From Streptomyces radicis (lineage in GTDB: Bacteria; Actinomycetota; Actinomycetes; Streptomycetales; Streptomycetaceae), in assembly GCF_003626575.1 (NCBI RefSeq), contig NZ_RBDY01000016.1:1-64000 (forward strand): a DNA stretch of 64,000 nucleotides. The letters run 5' to 3'. Each line of letters begins with the position of its first letter. The stretch's first letter is position 1. Shown here piece by piece: positions 44,628 through 52,775 of this stretch. The notes beneath the pieces were generated by a model. It did no database searches, was not told where the DNA came from, and was given only the letters and a program-made list of their open reading frames with translations. The translations under genes and the position numbers were made by a program.

Positions 44628-45218
44628 TCAGCGTCGAACGGCGGGTGCGACGCCCGCCGGGTCGGCGGCCAGCCCGCGCAGGATCAGCTGCGCCCAGCGC
44701 CGCCGCGCCGTCCTCGGCAGGTCGTCGCCCGGCAGGTTGGTCATCGCCAGCATGAGGTCGGCGGCGGTCACGTCGGGGTGCAGCGATCCCTCGGCATGGC
44801 CCGCCGCCACGATCCTGGCCAGCACGGCCCCGCTCTTCTCCGCGAGCCGGGGGTCGGCCTCGATGCCGCCGAGGTTGCCCACGGCCGCCTTGATGGTGCG
44901 GTCGACCCCGGCCGCCTCGCTGATCCGCTCGGTGAGCACGGTGAGCTCGGCGAACGCTCCGCCACCCGCCTCGATGCGGGCGACCGCCTCGTCGAGCGCC
45001 GTGAGGATCCGGTGCACGAGGTCGGCGACGATCGCCTGGATGAGATCGGCCTTGGTGGGGAAGTGCCGGTACAGCGTGCCGACCGCCACACCGGCCTCGC
45101 GCGCGATCTCGTCGATGCCGACGGCCTCGCCGTGCGCGGCGAGCAGCGAACGCGCCGCGCGCAGGATGTTCGCGCGGTTGCGCGCGGCGTCCGCGCGCAG
45201 CCGGTGCGGTGCGCTCAC
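44628..45218 (-). CDS. TetR-family transcriptional regulator
   Basis: A 196-residue regulator with an N-terminal HTH (about 33-52; I-D-E-I-A-R-E-A-G-V-A-V-G-T-L-Y-R-H-F) and a C-terminal ligand domain resembling the SbtR/TetR_C group. GTG 45218 follows GGAGG by seven bases; an upstream ATG at 45248 is less well placed. It faces away from the LuxR gene and may control itself or a transporter outside the window. The ligand is unknown. Confidence 0.85.
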   Translation of the reverse strand: MSAPHRLRADAARNRANILRAARSLLAAHGEAVGIDEIAREAGVAVGTLYRHFPTKADLIQAIVADLVHRILTALDEAVARIEAGGGAFAELTVLTERISEAAGVDRTIKAAVGNLGGIEADPRLAEKSGAVLARIVAAGHAEGSLHPDVTAADLMLAMTNLPGDDLPRTARRRWAQLILRGLAADPAGVAPAVRR

Positions 45219-45738
45219 GGGGCAACCTCCGTCCTGGGAAGTGCCCATGAGGATGCCACAGCCGGGCGCGCCGGGTGGCCGAGATCGAACGCCGGGCGGC
45301 GGGGAGCGCGGGGGCGGCGCGCACGGATGGGGAGCCCCGGGGTCGCGAATGCGAACACATCGGCGTTCACCGCTGACCTGTCCGGAGTCGTCCACCCCGC
45401 GGGGTGGATTACTTCCCCCCGTCATCCCCGCGTCACAGCGGTGGTGCATACTAGTCGGACCTTAGGCTCTGGGTGCGAAATGTCGACACTCGAAGCTGAA
45501 TTCGAAAGTTAAACAACTGAAGTGCAGTAGACGCTGGTGAAACGGGCGTGTATCTCCCGTGAAGCTCTTGGGGCTCACGGGGTGAGGAACGCCGGGTCCG
45601 GCGGGGTGTTCGGGGGATCACCATGTGTGACCTGCCTCCATGCCCTTGACCGTTCTTGGGTGGACCTCGTGGCCAGGTGCGCGCTCATGCCCGCTGAAGG
45701 GTGATGTTACCAATCAGTCACAAGGGGGATGAGTGGTA
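45219..45738. other. Intergenic region TetR-LuxR (520 bp)
   Basis: No convincing gene is present. The stretch 45450-45540 is clearly lower in G+C than its surroundings and probably holds promoters. CGAAGCTGAATTCG at 45491-45504 resembles an SOS box at eight of ten fixed positions but may be chance. A 7-bp stem with a 12-nt loop lies at 45556-45581. AAGGGGG at 45722-45728 serves the LuxR gene. The unusual length suggests a long regulated leader. Confidence 0.55.
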
Positions 45739-48588
45739 ATGGAGCTTGTCGAGCGCACCAAGGAAATGAGAAGTCTGGATCAATTTCTCGGCGAGGCGGA
45801 CGCGGGCTCGGGAAAAGCCGTTTTAATTTCGGGACCCGTCGCGACGGGAAAAACGGAACTCTCGGTCGCCTTTTCGAGAAAGGTGGCCGAAGCGGGCGCG
45901 CGGGTGATCAACGCCTTCGGTTCCGCCGAGGAACGGGATATACCGCTTGCTGTGCTCCGGCAACTTGCCGTTGACATCACTCGGGATGAGGCCGCCGATC
46001 CCTACCGGCTGACGCGCGCCATTTCCGGCCAGTTGCTCGATGCCGCCGGCGGGTTGCCGCTGCTGGTGGTGATCGACGACGTACACTTCATCGACAGCGC
46101 GTCGCTCCACGGGGTCCTCCAGCTCATTCGCCGGATCCGCACCGAGCGCGTCATGCTCCTGATGACGCACGCCGACCACCCCACGCCGACCGTTCCCGCG
46201 CTCCACGCCGAGCTGCTGCGCAGTCCCCACTGTCACCGCCTGACCCTCGCCCCGCTCTCGGCCGACGGGGTGGCCGAGCTGCTGGCCAGGGACGTGGACG
46301 CGGAGCGAGCCGCCCGGTGGGCGAGCGACTGGCACGCGCTGACCGGCGGCAACCCCCTCCTCCTGCGGGCGTTCCGCCAGGAGTCGCTGGGCGCGGGCGA
46401 GAGCGGCTCGCTCACCGCGCGCCCGGTCGCGGGGGAGACGTTCACCGATGTCGCCCTGGCCTGCCTGCACCGCAGTGGCGCCATCGCCCTCGACGTGGCC
46501 CGCGGCATCGCGGTGCTCGGCCACGACGTCACCGCCGACCTGCTGGCCAGGCTGCTCGGCGCCGACCCGGTGGAGCTGCACCGCGCGGTGCGCATCCTCA
46601 ACTCCGGTGGCTTCCTGGAGTCGTTGCGCTTCCGCCACCCCGCGGTGCGCGCCGCCGTGCTCAAGGACCCCGCCTTCGACCGGCTGACCGCCTGGCACCA
46701 CGCCGCGGCCGAGCTGCTCGAGGCCGAGGGCGGGACGCCGGACCGGGTGGCCGAGCACCTCGTCGCCGCCGACCGCGCCGACGCGCCCTGGAGCATCTCC
46801 GTGCTCCTCGACGTGGCGGCGGAGGCCCTGCGGCGCAACGACGGGAAGTTCGCGCTGCGCTGCCTCGAGCTGGCCCACCGGGAGAGCCCGCCGGGGCCCG
46901 AGCGCACCGAGATCGTCGGCATGCTGGTGCGCGCCGAGTGGCAGGTCAGCCCGGCCCGCGCGCACACCTACCTCGCCGAGCTGCTCGACATCTGGCGCGA
47001 GCACGGCCTCCCCGACCGCGAGGCGCTCACGGTCGTCAAGGCCCAGCTGTGGCACGGCCGCACCGCCGAGGCCGTCGAAGTGCTCAAGGGCACGGGGGAG
47101 TTCCCGGTGGACGGGGACGCCGCCACCGACCTGGCGGGCCTGCGGAGCTGGGTGCGGGCCTCCTACCCCGACCTCTTCCGCGACATCGAGTCCCTCTTCG
47201 AGCGGCGGCTGACCCATGGCGCCGACGTCAGCGTCATCTACGAGCCGCCGCCGCCCGTGCCGCCCCTGGCCACCGCGCCGCCCGGCGCGGCTCCGGGCTC
47301 CCCGCCCGCGGACGCGTCGAAGGGGGCGTCCGACCGGGCCCTGGTGCGCCACGCGGAGAGCGTTCTGCGGAACTACCGCATGGGCGACTGGTGGATGGCC
47401 GCGCCGAGCGCCGCGATCCTCGACCTGGTCTACGCGGACCAGCCGATGCGCGCCGAACGCTGGTGCTCGCGGCTGCTCCAGGAGGCCGAGTCCCGGGGGA
47501 TGCGCGGCTGGCGCGGCCTGATCCACGCCATCCGCGGCGAGATCGCGCGGCGCGGCGGCCGGATCCTCCAGGCCGAGGAGAGCTCACGCGCCGCGTTCGA
47601 CCAGGTCCCGCCGCGCTCGTGGGGCGTGATGGTGGGCCTGCCCCTCGCCAACCTGATCGGCGCCGCCACCGCGAGGGGCGCGCACGAGGAGGCCGAGGCC
47701 CACCTCGAACGCTCGGTGCCCGAGGCGATGTTCGGGACGCGGTTCGGCCTGCACTACCTGGAGGCCCAGGGCCACCACAACCTCGCGGTCGGCCGCCCCC
47801 AGGCCGCGCTGCGTCACTTCCTCATCTGCGGCCGCCGGATGGCCGGTTGGGACATGGACGTGCCCGTCCTGATCCCGTGGCGGACGGGCGCGGCCGAGGC
47901 CCTGGTGCGGCTCGGCGACCGGGCCGGGGCGCTGCGCCACCTCGACGAGCAGCTGGAGCGGCCGACCGGCTACCACCCCCGCATCCGCGCGGCGGCGCTG
48001 CGGGTGCGGGCCTCGGCCGTGGAGTCGCGCCGACGCGTGTCCCTGCTGAGGGAGGCCACGGAGCTGCAACGCGACTGGCGCCACGACTTCGAGCTGCTGC
48101 GCGCCCTCGCCGACCTCAGCCACGCCTACCAGCACATCGGCGAGCAGCACCTGGCCCGTACCACGGCGCGCCGGGCGTGGCACCTCGCGGAGCGCTGCCG
48201 CGCGGAGCCGCTGGCCCGCCGCCTGCTGCCCTCCTATGCGACGGGCCAGGTGCCGCCGCCGCAGCGGGACGGCGCCGACGGCCCGTCGGGGCAGCGGGAG
48301 GAGCACGGGCGGGAGAACGCGCGTGAGCGGCGCGCGGAGTCGGGCGCGACCGTCGAGGCGGGTCAGGACGGCGCGCAGGAGAGCGGCTCGGACGCCGTCC
48401 TGAGCGCCGCGGAGCTGCGGGTGGCCGAGCTGGCCTCGCTCGGCCACACCAACCGCCAGATCGCGGGGAAGCTCTACATCACCGTCAGCACGGTCGAGCA
48501 GCACCTCACCCGGGTCTACCGCAAGCTCAGCGTCTCCCGGCGGGCCGACCTGCCCGACCGCCTCGGCGTGCGGCGCTGCGAGGCATGA
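45739..48588 (+). CDS. LuxR-type LAL family transcriptional regulator
   Basis: A 949-residue large ATP-binding LuxR regulator of the kind found as an activator in polyketide clusters. Walker A GPVATGKT is at 32-39 and Walker B in L-L-V-V-I-D-D-V-H. A long helical-repeat middle region precedes the C-terminal LuxR HTH (about 890-945; L-S-A-A-E-L-R-V-A-E-L-A). Leu29 is coded by TTA (45823-45825), the only in-frame TTA I found in the window, so translation should need the bldA tRNA. The first 150 bases are lower in G+C. GTG 45733 is an alternative start. Confidence 0.88.
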   Translation: MELVERTKEMRSLDQFLGEADAGSGKAVLISGPVATGKTELSVAFSRKVAEAGARVINAFGSAEERDIPLAVLRQLAVDITRDEAADPYRLTRAISGQLLDAAGGLPLLVVIDDVHFIDSASLHGVLQLIRRIRTERVMLLMTHADHPTPTVPALHAELLRSPHCHRLTLAPLSADGVAELLARDVDAERAARWASDWHALTGGNPLLLRAFRQESLGAGESGSLTARPVAGETFTDVALACLHRSGAIALDVARGIAVLGHDVTADLLARLLGADPVELHRAVRILNSGGFLESLRFRHPAVRAAVLKDPAFDRLTAWHHAAAELLEAEGGTPDRVAEHLVAADRADAPWSISVLLDVAAEALRRNDGKFALRCLELAHRESPPGPERTEIVGMLVRAEWQVSPARAHTYLAELLDIWREHGLPDREALTVVKAQLWHGRTAEAVEVLKGTGEFPVDGDAATDLAGLRSWVRASYPDLFRDIESLFERRLTHGADVSVIYEPPPPVPPLATAPPGAAPGSPPADASKGASDRALVRHAESVLRNYRMGDWWMAAPSAAILDLVYADQPMRAERWCSRLLQEAESRGMRGWRGLIHAIRGEIARRGGRILQAEESSRAAFDQVPPRSWGVMVGLPLANLIGAATARGAHEEAEAHLERSVPEAMFGTRFGLHYLEAQGHHNLAVGRPQAALRHFLICGRRMAGWDMDVPVLIPWRTGAAEALVRLGDRAGALRHLDEQLERPTGYHPRIRAAALRVRASAVESRRRVSLLREATELQRDWRHDFELLRALADLSHAYQHIGEQHLARTTARRAWHLAERCRAEPLARRLLPSYATGQVPPPQRDGADGPSGQREEHGRENARERRAESGATVEAGQDGAQESGSDAVLSAAELRVAELASLGHTNRQIAGKLYITVSTVEQHLTRVYRKLSVSRRADLPDRLGVRRCEA

Positions 48589-48622
48589 CGCGGGGCCGCG
48601 CCCACCGCGGCGCGGCCCCGCG
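48589..48622 (+). terminator. Terminator after the LuxR gene
   Basis: A perfect 12-bp stem (48589-48600 with 48611-48622) has a 10-nt loop and is followed by TTT. It starts at the LuxR stop codon and separates it from the thioesterase gene. Confidence 0.8.
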
Positions 48623-48816
48623 TTTCCCAAATTTGTATCTCAATTGTTCATGCGGCGAGTAAAGAAACCGGAATTCGAGCCCTTTCAGCACCCCTTGCGA
48701 CCGCTTCTAGGGATCCTTTAGGGCGGTCGGTCATGATCGGGCATGACTCACCGGGCCCTTCGCGCACAACGGTGCCGTTCCCGCGTGTCCTCGATAAGGT
48801 CTCCTGGAGATCCCAC

Positions 48817-49611
48817 ATGTTGACCTTCGCCCAGGCCACTCGCACCCCTTACCTCCCTCAGGCACCCGATCTCCGGGCGCCGTTGCGCCTGTTCTGCTTC
48901 CACCACGCGGGCGGCACCGCGGCCGTTTTCTCCGGGTGGCAGCGCCTCATCGGCGACGGCATTTCGGTGGTGCCCGTGCAACTGCCGGGCCGCGCCGAGC
49001 GGTCGGGGGAGCCGCGCCCCGGCGGGCTGCCCGAGCTGGTCGCCCGGCTCGACACCGAGCTCGACCCCTGGCTCGGCGCACCCCACGCCTTCTACGGCCA
49101 CAGCGTCGGCGGTCTCGTCGCCCACGCGCTCGCCCGCCACCGCGCCGCGGCCGCCCGTTCCGTGCCCGAACGGCTCGTGGTCGGCGGCTGCTTCGCCCCG
49201 CACCGCCCCCACGTGGCGCGCGCGGTGACCGAGCTGGGCGAACGCGACCTCGCCCGCTGGCTCGTGCGCCTCGGCGGGGTCTCCGCCGCCCTGCTCGAGT
49301 ACCCGCAGTGGCTGCGTGCCGCCGTGGCCCTGACCCGCGACGACCTGGCGCTCGCCGCCCACGCCGACCCCGGCCCCCTCGACCCGCTGCCCTGCCCCGT
49401 GGACGTCTTCACGGGTGAGAACGATCCGCAGGCGCGCGAGGGCGAGCCGCACGAGTGGGCGCGGTACACCAGCGGTGAGTTCTGCGCGCGATGGTTCCCC
49501 GGCGGGCACTTCTTCCCCTGGGACGCACCGGCCGCGTTCCTCGACCACCTCGGCGCCCGGCTCACCGCGGGACGGCGCACGGAGCGCGCAGGGGTCGCGA
49601 CGGCGCGCTGA
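48817..49611 (+). CDS. Type II thioesterase
   Basis: A 264-residue alpha/beta hydrolase of the external thioesterase family that removes wrong acyl groups from carrier proteins of polyketide or peptide synthases. The triad is Ser96 in GHSVGG, Asp203 and His231 in GGHFF; an N-terminal F-H-H-A-G-G oxyanion motif is present. GGAGA lies seven bases before the ATG. No synthase gene is in the window, so its partner must be elsewhere or lost. It lies between two regulators of cluster type. Confidence 0.9.
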   Translation: MLTFAQATRTPYLPQAPDLRAPLRLFCFHHAGGTAAVFSGWQRLIGDGISVVPVQLPGRAERSGEPRPGGLPELVARLDTELDPWLGAPHAFYGHSVGGLVAHALARHRAAAARSVPERLVVGGCFAPHRPHVARAVTELGERDLARWLVRLGGVSAALLEYPQWLRAAVALTRDDLALAAHADPGPLDPLPCPVDVFTGENDPQAREGEPHEWARYTSGEFCARWFPGGHFFPWDAPAAFLDHLGARLTAGRRTERAGVATAR

Positions 49612-49653
49612 CGGCGACCGTTCCGAAAGATAGGGGTGTGGCGTACCCCACAG

Positions 49654-49679
49654 GCCGGGCGCGGGCCCCGGCGCCCGGC
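49654..49679 (+). terminator. Hairpin after the thioesterase gene
   Basis: A 9-bp perfect stem (49654-49662 with 49671-49679) has an 8-nt loop and lies about 40 bp after the stop codon. No T run follows. Confidence 0.5.
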
Positions 49680-49905
49680 ACCCGCGACCCACCGCCCCCA
49701 CCCTTCCCGACGACCCGCGCGAAACGGGCGCGCGCGTGCCGTCCGCGGCGCGGGTCAACCCCCTACGGCCTCCTAGCGCGACGTGCCCACCTCCCGCGCG
49801 CCGCCCGTCCGCCTCCGCACGACCCGCCCCGAACCGACGGCGTTGGCTAGCGTGGAGTACGGCTCAGTCGCCATGGCCGATCTGTCGGACAAACGGGGAA
49901 GGCTG

Positions 49906-50742
49906 ATGAGATACGAGATCCTGGGTCCGCTGCGTTTCACGGGCGAGTCGGGCCCCTCCTACATAGGCGCCCGCAAGGTCGAGACGCTGCTGGCCGCGCT
50001 GCTCATCCGGTCGGGGCAGGTCGTGGCGAGCGGGCGGATCAAGGAGGAGATCTGGGGCGGCTCCCCGCCCAGGCGCGCCTCCGCCGCCGTGCACGTCTAC
50101 GTCTCGCAGCTCCGCAAGATCCTGGCCGCCGCCGCGCCCGTGCCCGTGGGCCCGATCGTGACCCGGCCGCCCGGCTATCTGCTCCAGCTCGACGAGGACG
50201 ACGAGCTGGACGTGCGGACGTTCGAGGAGCGCGTCGCCCTCGGCCGCGTCCTGGTCCACGAGGGGCGCCACGACGAGGCGTGCGTCGTCCTCAAGTCCGC
50301 GCTCTCCCTGTGGCGCGGCCCCGTCCTGGTCGGCGTCTCCGGCGGCCCGCTGATCGGGGCGTTCGTCGGCGCGGTCGAGGACGCCAGGGTCGAGTGCCTC
50401 GAGCTGCTGATGGACGCCCAGCTGACCGTCGGGCGCCATCGCGAGGTGGTCGGCCAGCTCCAGACGCTCAGCGGCGAGCATCCGCTGAGCGAGGTCTTCT
50501 ACCGGCAGCTGATGCTCGCCCTCTACCGCTCCGAGCGGCAGGCCGAGGCCCTGCGGGTCTACGACACCGCCCGCGGCGTCCTCCACGGCGAGTTCGGACT
50601 CGAGCCAGGCCAGCCGCTGCGCGACCTCCAGCGGGCCATCCTGCTCGGCGACCCCCGCCTCGAACACCCGTCCGCCTCCACCTCCCCGTTCGGCCGCATT
50701 AGCATGATGGCGTCGGCACGTATCTCTCCCGTGAGAACGTGA
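49906..50742 (+). CDS. SARP/AfsR-type regulator (BTAD)
   Basis: A 278-residue regulator with an OmpR-like winged helix (about 1-95; L-G-P-L-R-F, R-K-V-E-T-L-L-A-A-L-L, V-Y-V-S-Q-L-R-K) and a bacterial transcriptional activation domain (about 98-245). Small SARPs of this size activate antibiotic genes. ATG 49906 follows GGGGAAGG. A GTG/ATG further upstream would add a non-homologous stretch. panD begins 23 bp after its stop and is likely co-transcribed. Confidence 0.87.
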   Translation: MRYEILGPLRFTGESGPSYIGARKVETLLAALLIRSGQVVASGRIKEEIWGGSPPRRASAAVHVYVSQLRKILAAAAPVPVGPIVTRPPGYLLQLDEDDELDVRTFEERVALGRVLVHEGRHDEACVVLKSALSLWRGPVLVGVSGGPLIGAFVGAVEDARVECLELLMDAQLTVGRHREVVGQLQTLSGEHPLSEVFYRQLMLALYRSERQAEALRVYDTARGVLHGEFGLEPGQPLRDLQRAILLGDPRLEHPSASTSPFGRISMMASARISPVRT

Positions 50743-50765
50743 CCTCGAACCCAGGAGGGGCGCTC

Positions 50766-51188
50766 GTGTTGCGCACCATGTTCAAGTCCAAGATCCACCG
50801 TGCCACGGTGACCCAGGCCGACCTGCACTACGTCGGCTCCGTCACCGTGGACGCGGACCTGATGGCGGCGGCCGATCTGCTGCCGGGCGAGCAGGTCCAC
50901 ATCGTCGACATCGACAACGGCAGCCGTCTCGAGACCTATGTCATCGAGGGCCAGGCGGGCTCGGGCGTCATCGGGATCAACGGCGCCGCGGCCCATCTCG
51001 TCCAGCCCGGCCATCTGGTGATCCTCATCAGCTACGCCCAGGTCGACGACGCCGAGGCCCGCGCGATGCGGCCCAAGGTCGTCCACGTCGACCGCGCCAA
51101 CCGCGTCGTGGCCCTCGGCTCCGACCCGGGCGAGCCCGTCCCCGGCGGTGACACGGAGCGCGGCCCGCTGGCCATGTCGCGCGGTTGA
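50766..51188 (+). CDS. panD: Aspartate 1-decarboxylase PanD
   Basis: A 140-residue pyruvoyl enzyme that makes beta-alanine for pantothenate and CoA. The self-cleavage site Gly24-Ser25 lies in Y-V-G-S-V-T-V-D; Lys9, Tyr22, Arg54, Thr57 and Tyr58 of the active site are present. GTG follows AGGAGGGG at 50752-50760. It is unusual to find panD directly after a SARP gene; it is not beside panB or panC here. It may be the only panD or an extra copy. Confidence 0.92.
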   Translation: MLRTMFKSKIHRATVTQADLHYVGSVTVDADLMAAADLLPGEQVHIVDIDNGSRLETYVIEGQAGSGVIGINGAAAHLVQPGHLVILISYAQVDDAEARAMRPKVVHVDRANRVVALGSDPGEPVPGGDTERGPLAMSRG

Positions 51189-51207
51189 CGGGCGCGCGCA
51201 CGCGCCA

Positions 51208-51253
51208 CGCGCCGGGGCCCGGCGGTCGGATCCGACCGCCGGGCCCCGGCGCG
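51208..51253. terminator. 46-bp perfect palindrome: bidirectional terminator between panD and the protease
   Basis: The 23 bases 51208-51230 are the exact reverse complement of 51231-51253, centred on GGATCC. It lies between two convergent genes (stops at 51188 and 51274). As RNA it forms a very stable stem from either strand. Confidence 0.85.
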
Positions 51254-51273
51254 AGTGTCGCGGGAGGCGGGCC

Positions 51274-52482
51274 TCAGCTCTGCGAGCTCACGTAGTCGAA
51301 GACGTCCCGCGCCTCGGTGTCCAGGCGCGGACCCGCCAGCCACGTGCTCTCCAGCGGGCCGATGGAGTTGACCGAGACCAGCTCGGGCCCGCCCGCCTCG
51401 TTGGTGCGCAGCCACGGGCCGCCGGATGAGCCACCGGTCATCGTGCAGCCCGCCCAGTACATCACCGGCATGCCGGCGTCGATCGTCAGCCGGCTCGGGT
51501 AGTCCACGCACATGTGCATCGTCGCGCCGTCGAAGGGCGGGGCCGCGGGGAAGCCGTAGAGCGTCACCGCGCCCAGCTCGGAGACCGCGGGGGCGTCGAA
51601 GTTGACGTCGAGCGCGGAGCCCACCGTCTCCTCGAGGGAGGCGCCGCTGCCGTCCTCGGGCGTCACCGAGAAGACCGCGAAGTCGCCGTGCGCGCCGTTG
51701 CCGCCCTCGGCGGTGCCGTTGTCGATCCAGTACTGGGTGGTGGAGACGAACTCCGCCCAGTAGACCCCGTAGGGCGCGACGTCCTCGGGCGCCGCGGTGG
51801 CGAGCTGGTCGGCGGACAGGCCGTTGTTGTTGTAGGCGGGGACGAACGTCAGGTTGCGGTACCAGCCGCCGCCCGCGCCCGCGTGCACGCAGTGCCCCGC
51901 GGTGGCCACCAGGTTCGACCGGCCCGGCGCGGCCGGGTCCTTCACGACGGTGCCCGAGCAGACCATCGGGCCCTCGGGGCTGTCGAAGAAGACCTTGCCG
52001 ATCGGGGCGCCGTTCTGCGTGTACGGCGTCGCGACGGGCTCGGCCGTGACCGGGGCGGGCTCGGGGTCGGTGATGCCGCGGTCGCCCTCGGGGCTGTCGA
52101 CCTCGGGAGGATCGACGTCCTCCTCGATCTGGTCGTCGTCGATGGACTGGTCGGGCTGCTCGGCGTCCTCCATGCGGTCCGGGTCCCACAGGCCCTCGAT
52201 GATCGGGTTGATGTAGTCGCCGATCTCCCGCAGCCAGTTCTCGCGGTCCCAGTCCTCCCAACCCCCCTCGAGCCACGCGTCCATGTCGAAGTCGAACGGC
52301 AGGTTGTCGATCAGGTCCTGGAGCTGGTCGCCCCCGGCCTGGGCGTCCTCGCTCGGCTGCGAGCCGTCGCCGTCAGAGCCGCCGTCGTCGTTGCAGGCGG
52401 TCGCGGTGAGCGCGAGCGCGGCGGCCATCGCGGTGGCTGCCAAGGCGACGCGGCGACGGGGTCGCCTGCGTATCGATGACAT
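51274..52482 (-). CDS. Trypsin-like serine protease lipoprotein with acidic N-terminal region
   Basis: A 402-residue exported protein. An Arg-rich signal peptide ends in LTATAC, so Cys30 is probably lipid-modified. A very acidic, Asp/Glu-rich segment (31-150) precedes an S1-type protease domain with the triad His197 in TAGHC, Asp267 and Ser353 in GGSSGGPW. The family includes glutamyl endopeptidases. The acidic region may be a pro-segment or a wall spacer. ATG 52482 has GGGGGA nine bases before it. It is divergent from the siderophore operon. Substrate unknown. Confidence 0.85.
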   Translation of the reverse strand: MSSIRRRPRRRVALAATAMAAALALTATACNDDGGSDGDGSQPSEDAQAGGDQLQDLIDNLPFDFDMDAWLEGGWEDWDRENWLREIGDYINPIIEGLWDPDRMEDAEQPDQSIDDDQIEEDVDPPEVDSPEGDRGITDPEPAPVTAEPVATPYTQNGAPIGKVFFDSPEGPMVCSGTVVKDPAAPGRSNLVATAGHCVHAGAGGGWYRNLTFVPAYNNNGLSADQLATAAPEDVAPYGVYWAEFVSTTQYWIDNGTAEGGNGAHGDFAVFSVTPEDGSGASLEETVGSALDVNFDAPAVSELGAVTLYGFPAAPPFDGATMHMCVDYPSRLTIDAGMPVMYWAGCTMTGGSSGGPWLRTNEAGGPELVSVNSIGPLESTWLAGPRLDTEARDVFDYVSSQS

Positions 52483-52775
52483 GGGTGCATTCCCCCTGGT
52501 ATGTGCCATGAGTTGTGGATCGCGGTGCCTTGCGGCGTCCGACATGGGAGGTGGGCCACCACTATGCCGGTGCTCAACTGGACGGCCGCAGGCGGGTCCC
52601 CGGTTCCGCGCGCCCCCCTCGGGGCGAGAGCCCGCCAAAGGATCTTCGCGCGGACCGTGATCGGCGGGCCCCCGCGTCGTTACCACGGATGGAGGAACGC
52701 CCCGGCGTTGAGCATCAGGCCACGAAGGAGGAGGCGCCGCCGTTCGGTTCGTGTCGGGCGCGGTGCCACACACGG

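Noticed and set aside
45491..45504. SOS box upstream of the LuxR gene
   Set aside because: Two of ten fixed bases differ and it is 235 bp from the start; chance similarity cannot be excluded.
48733..48816. Earlier ATG for the thioesterase
   Set aside because: The added residues are not homologous and ATG 48817 has GGAGA at good distance.
52483..52775. DmdR-type iron box in the protease/siderophore intergenic region
   Set aside because: No stretch resembling TTAGGTTAGGCTCACCTAA was seen on either strand by eye; a matrix scan would be decisive.
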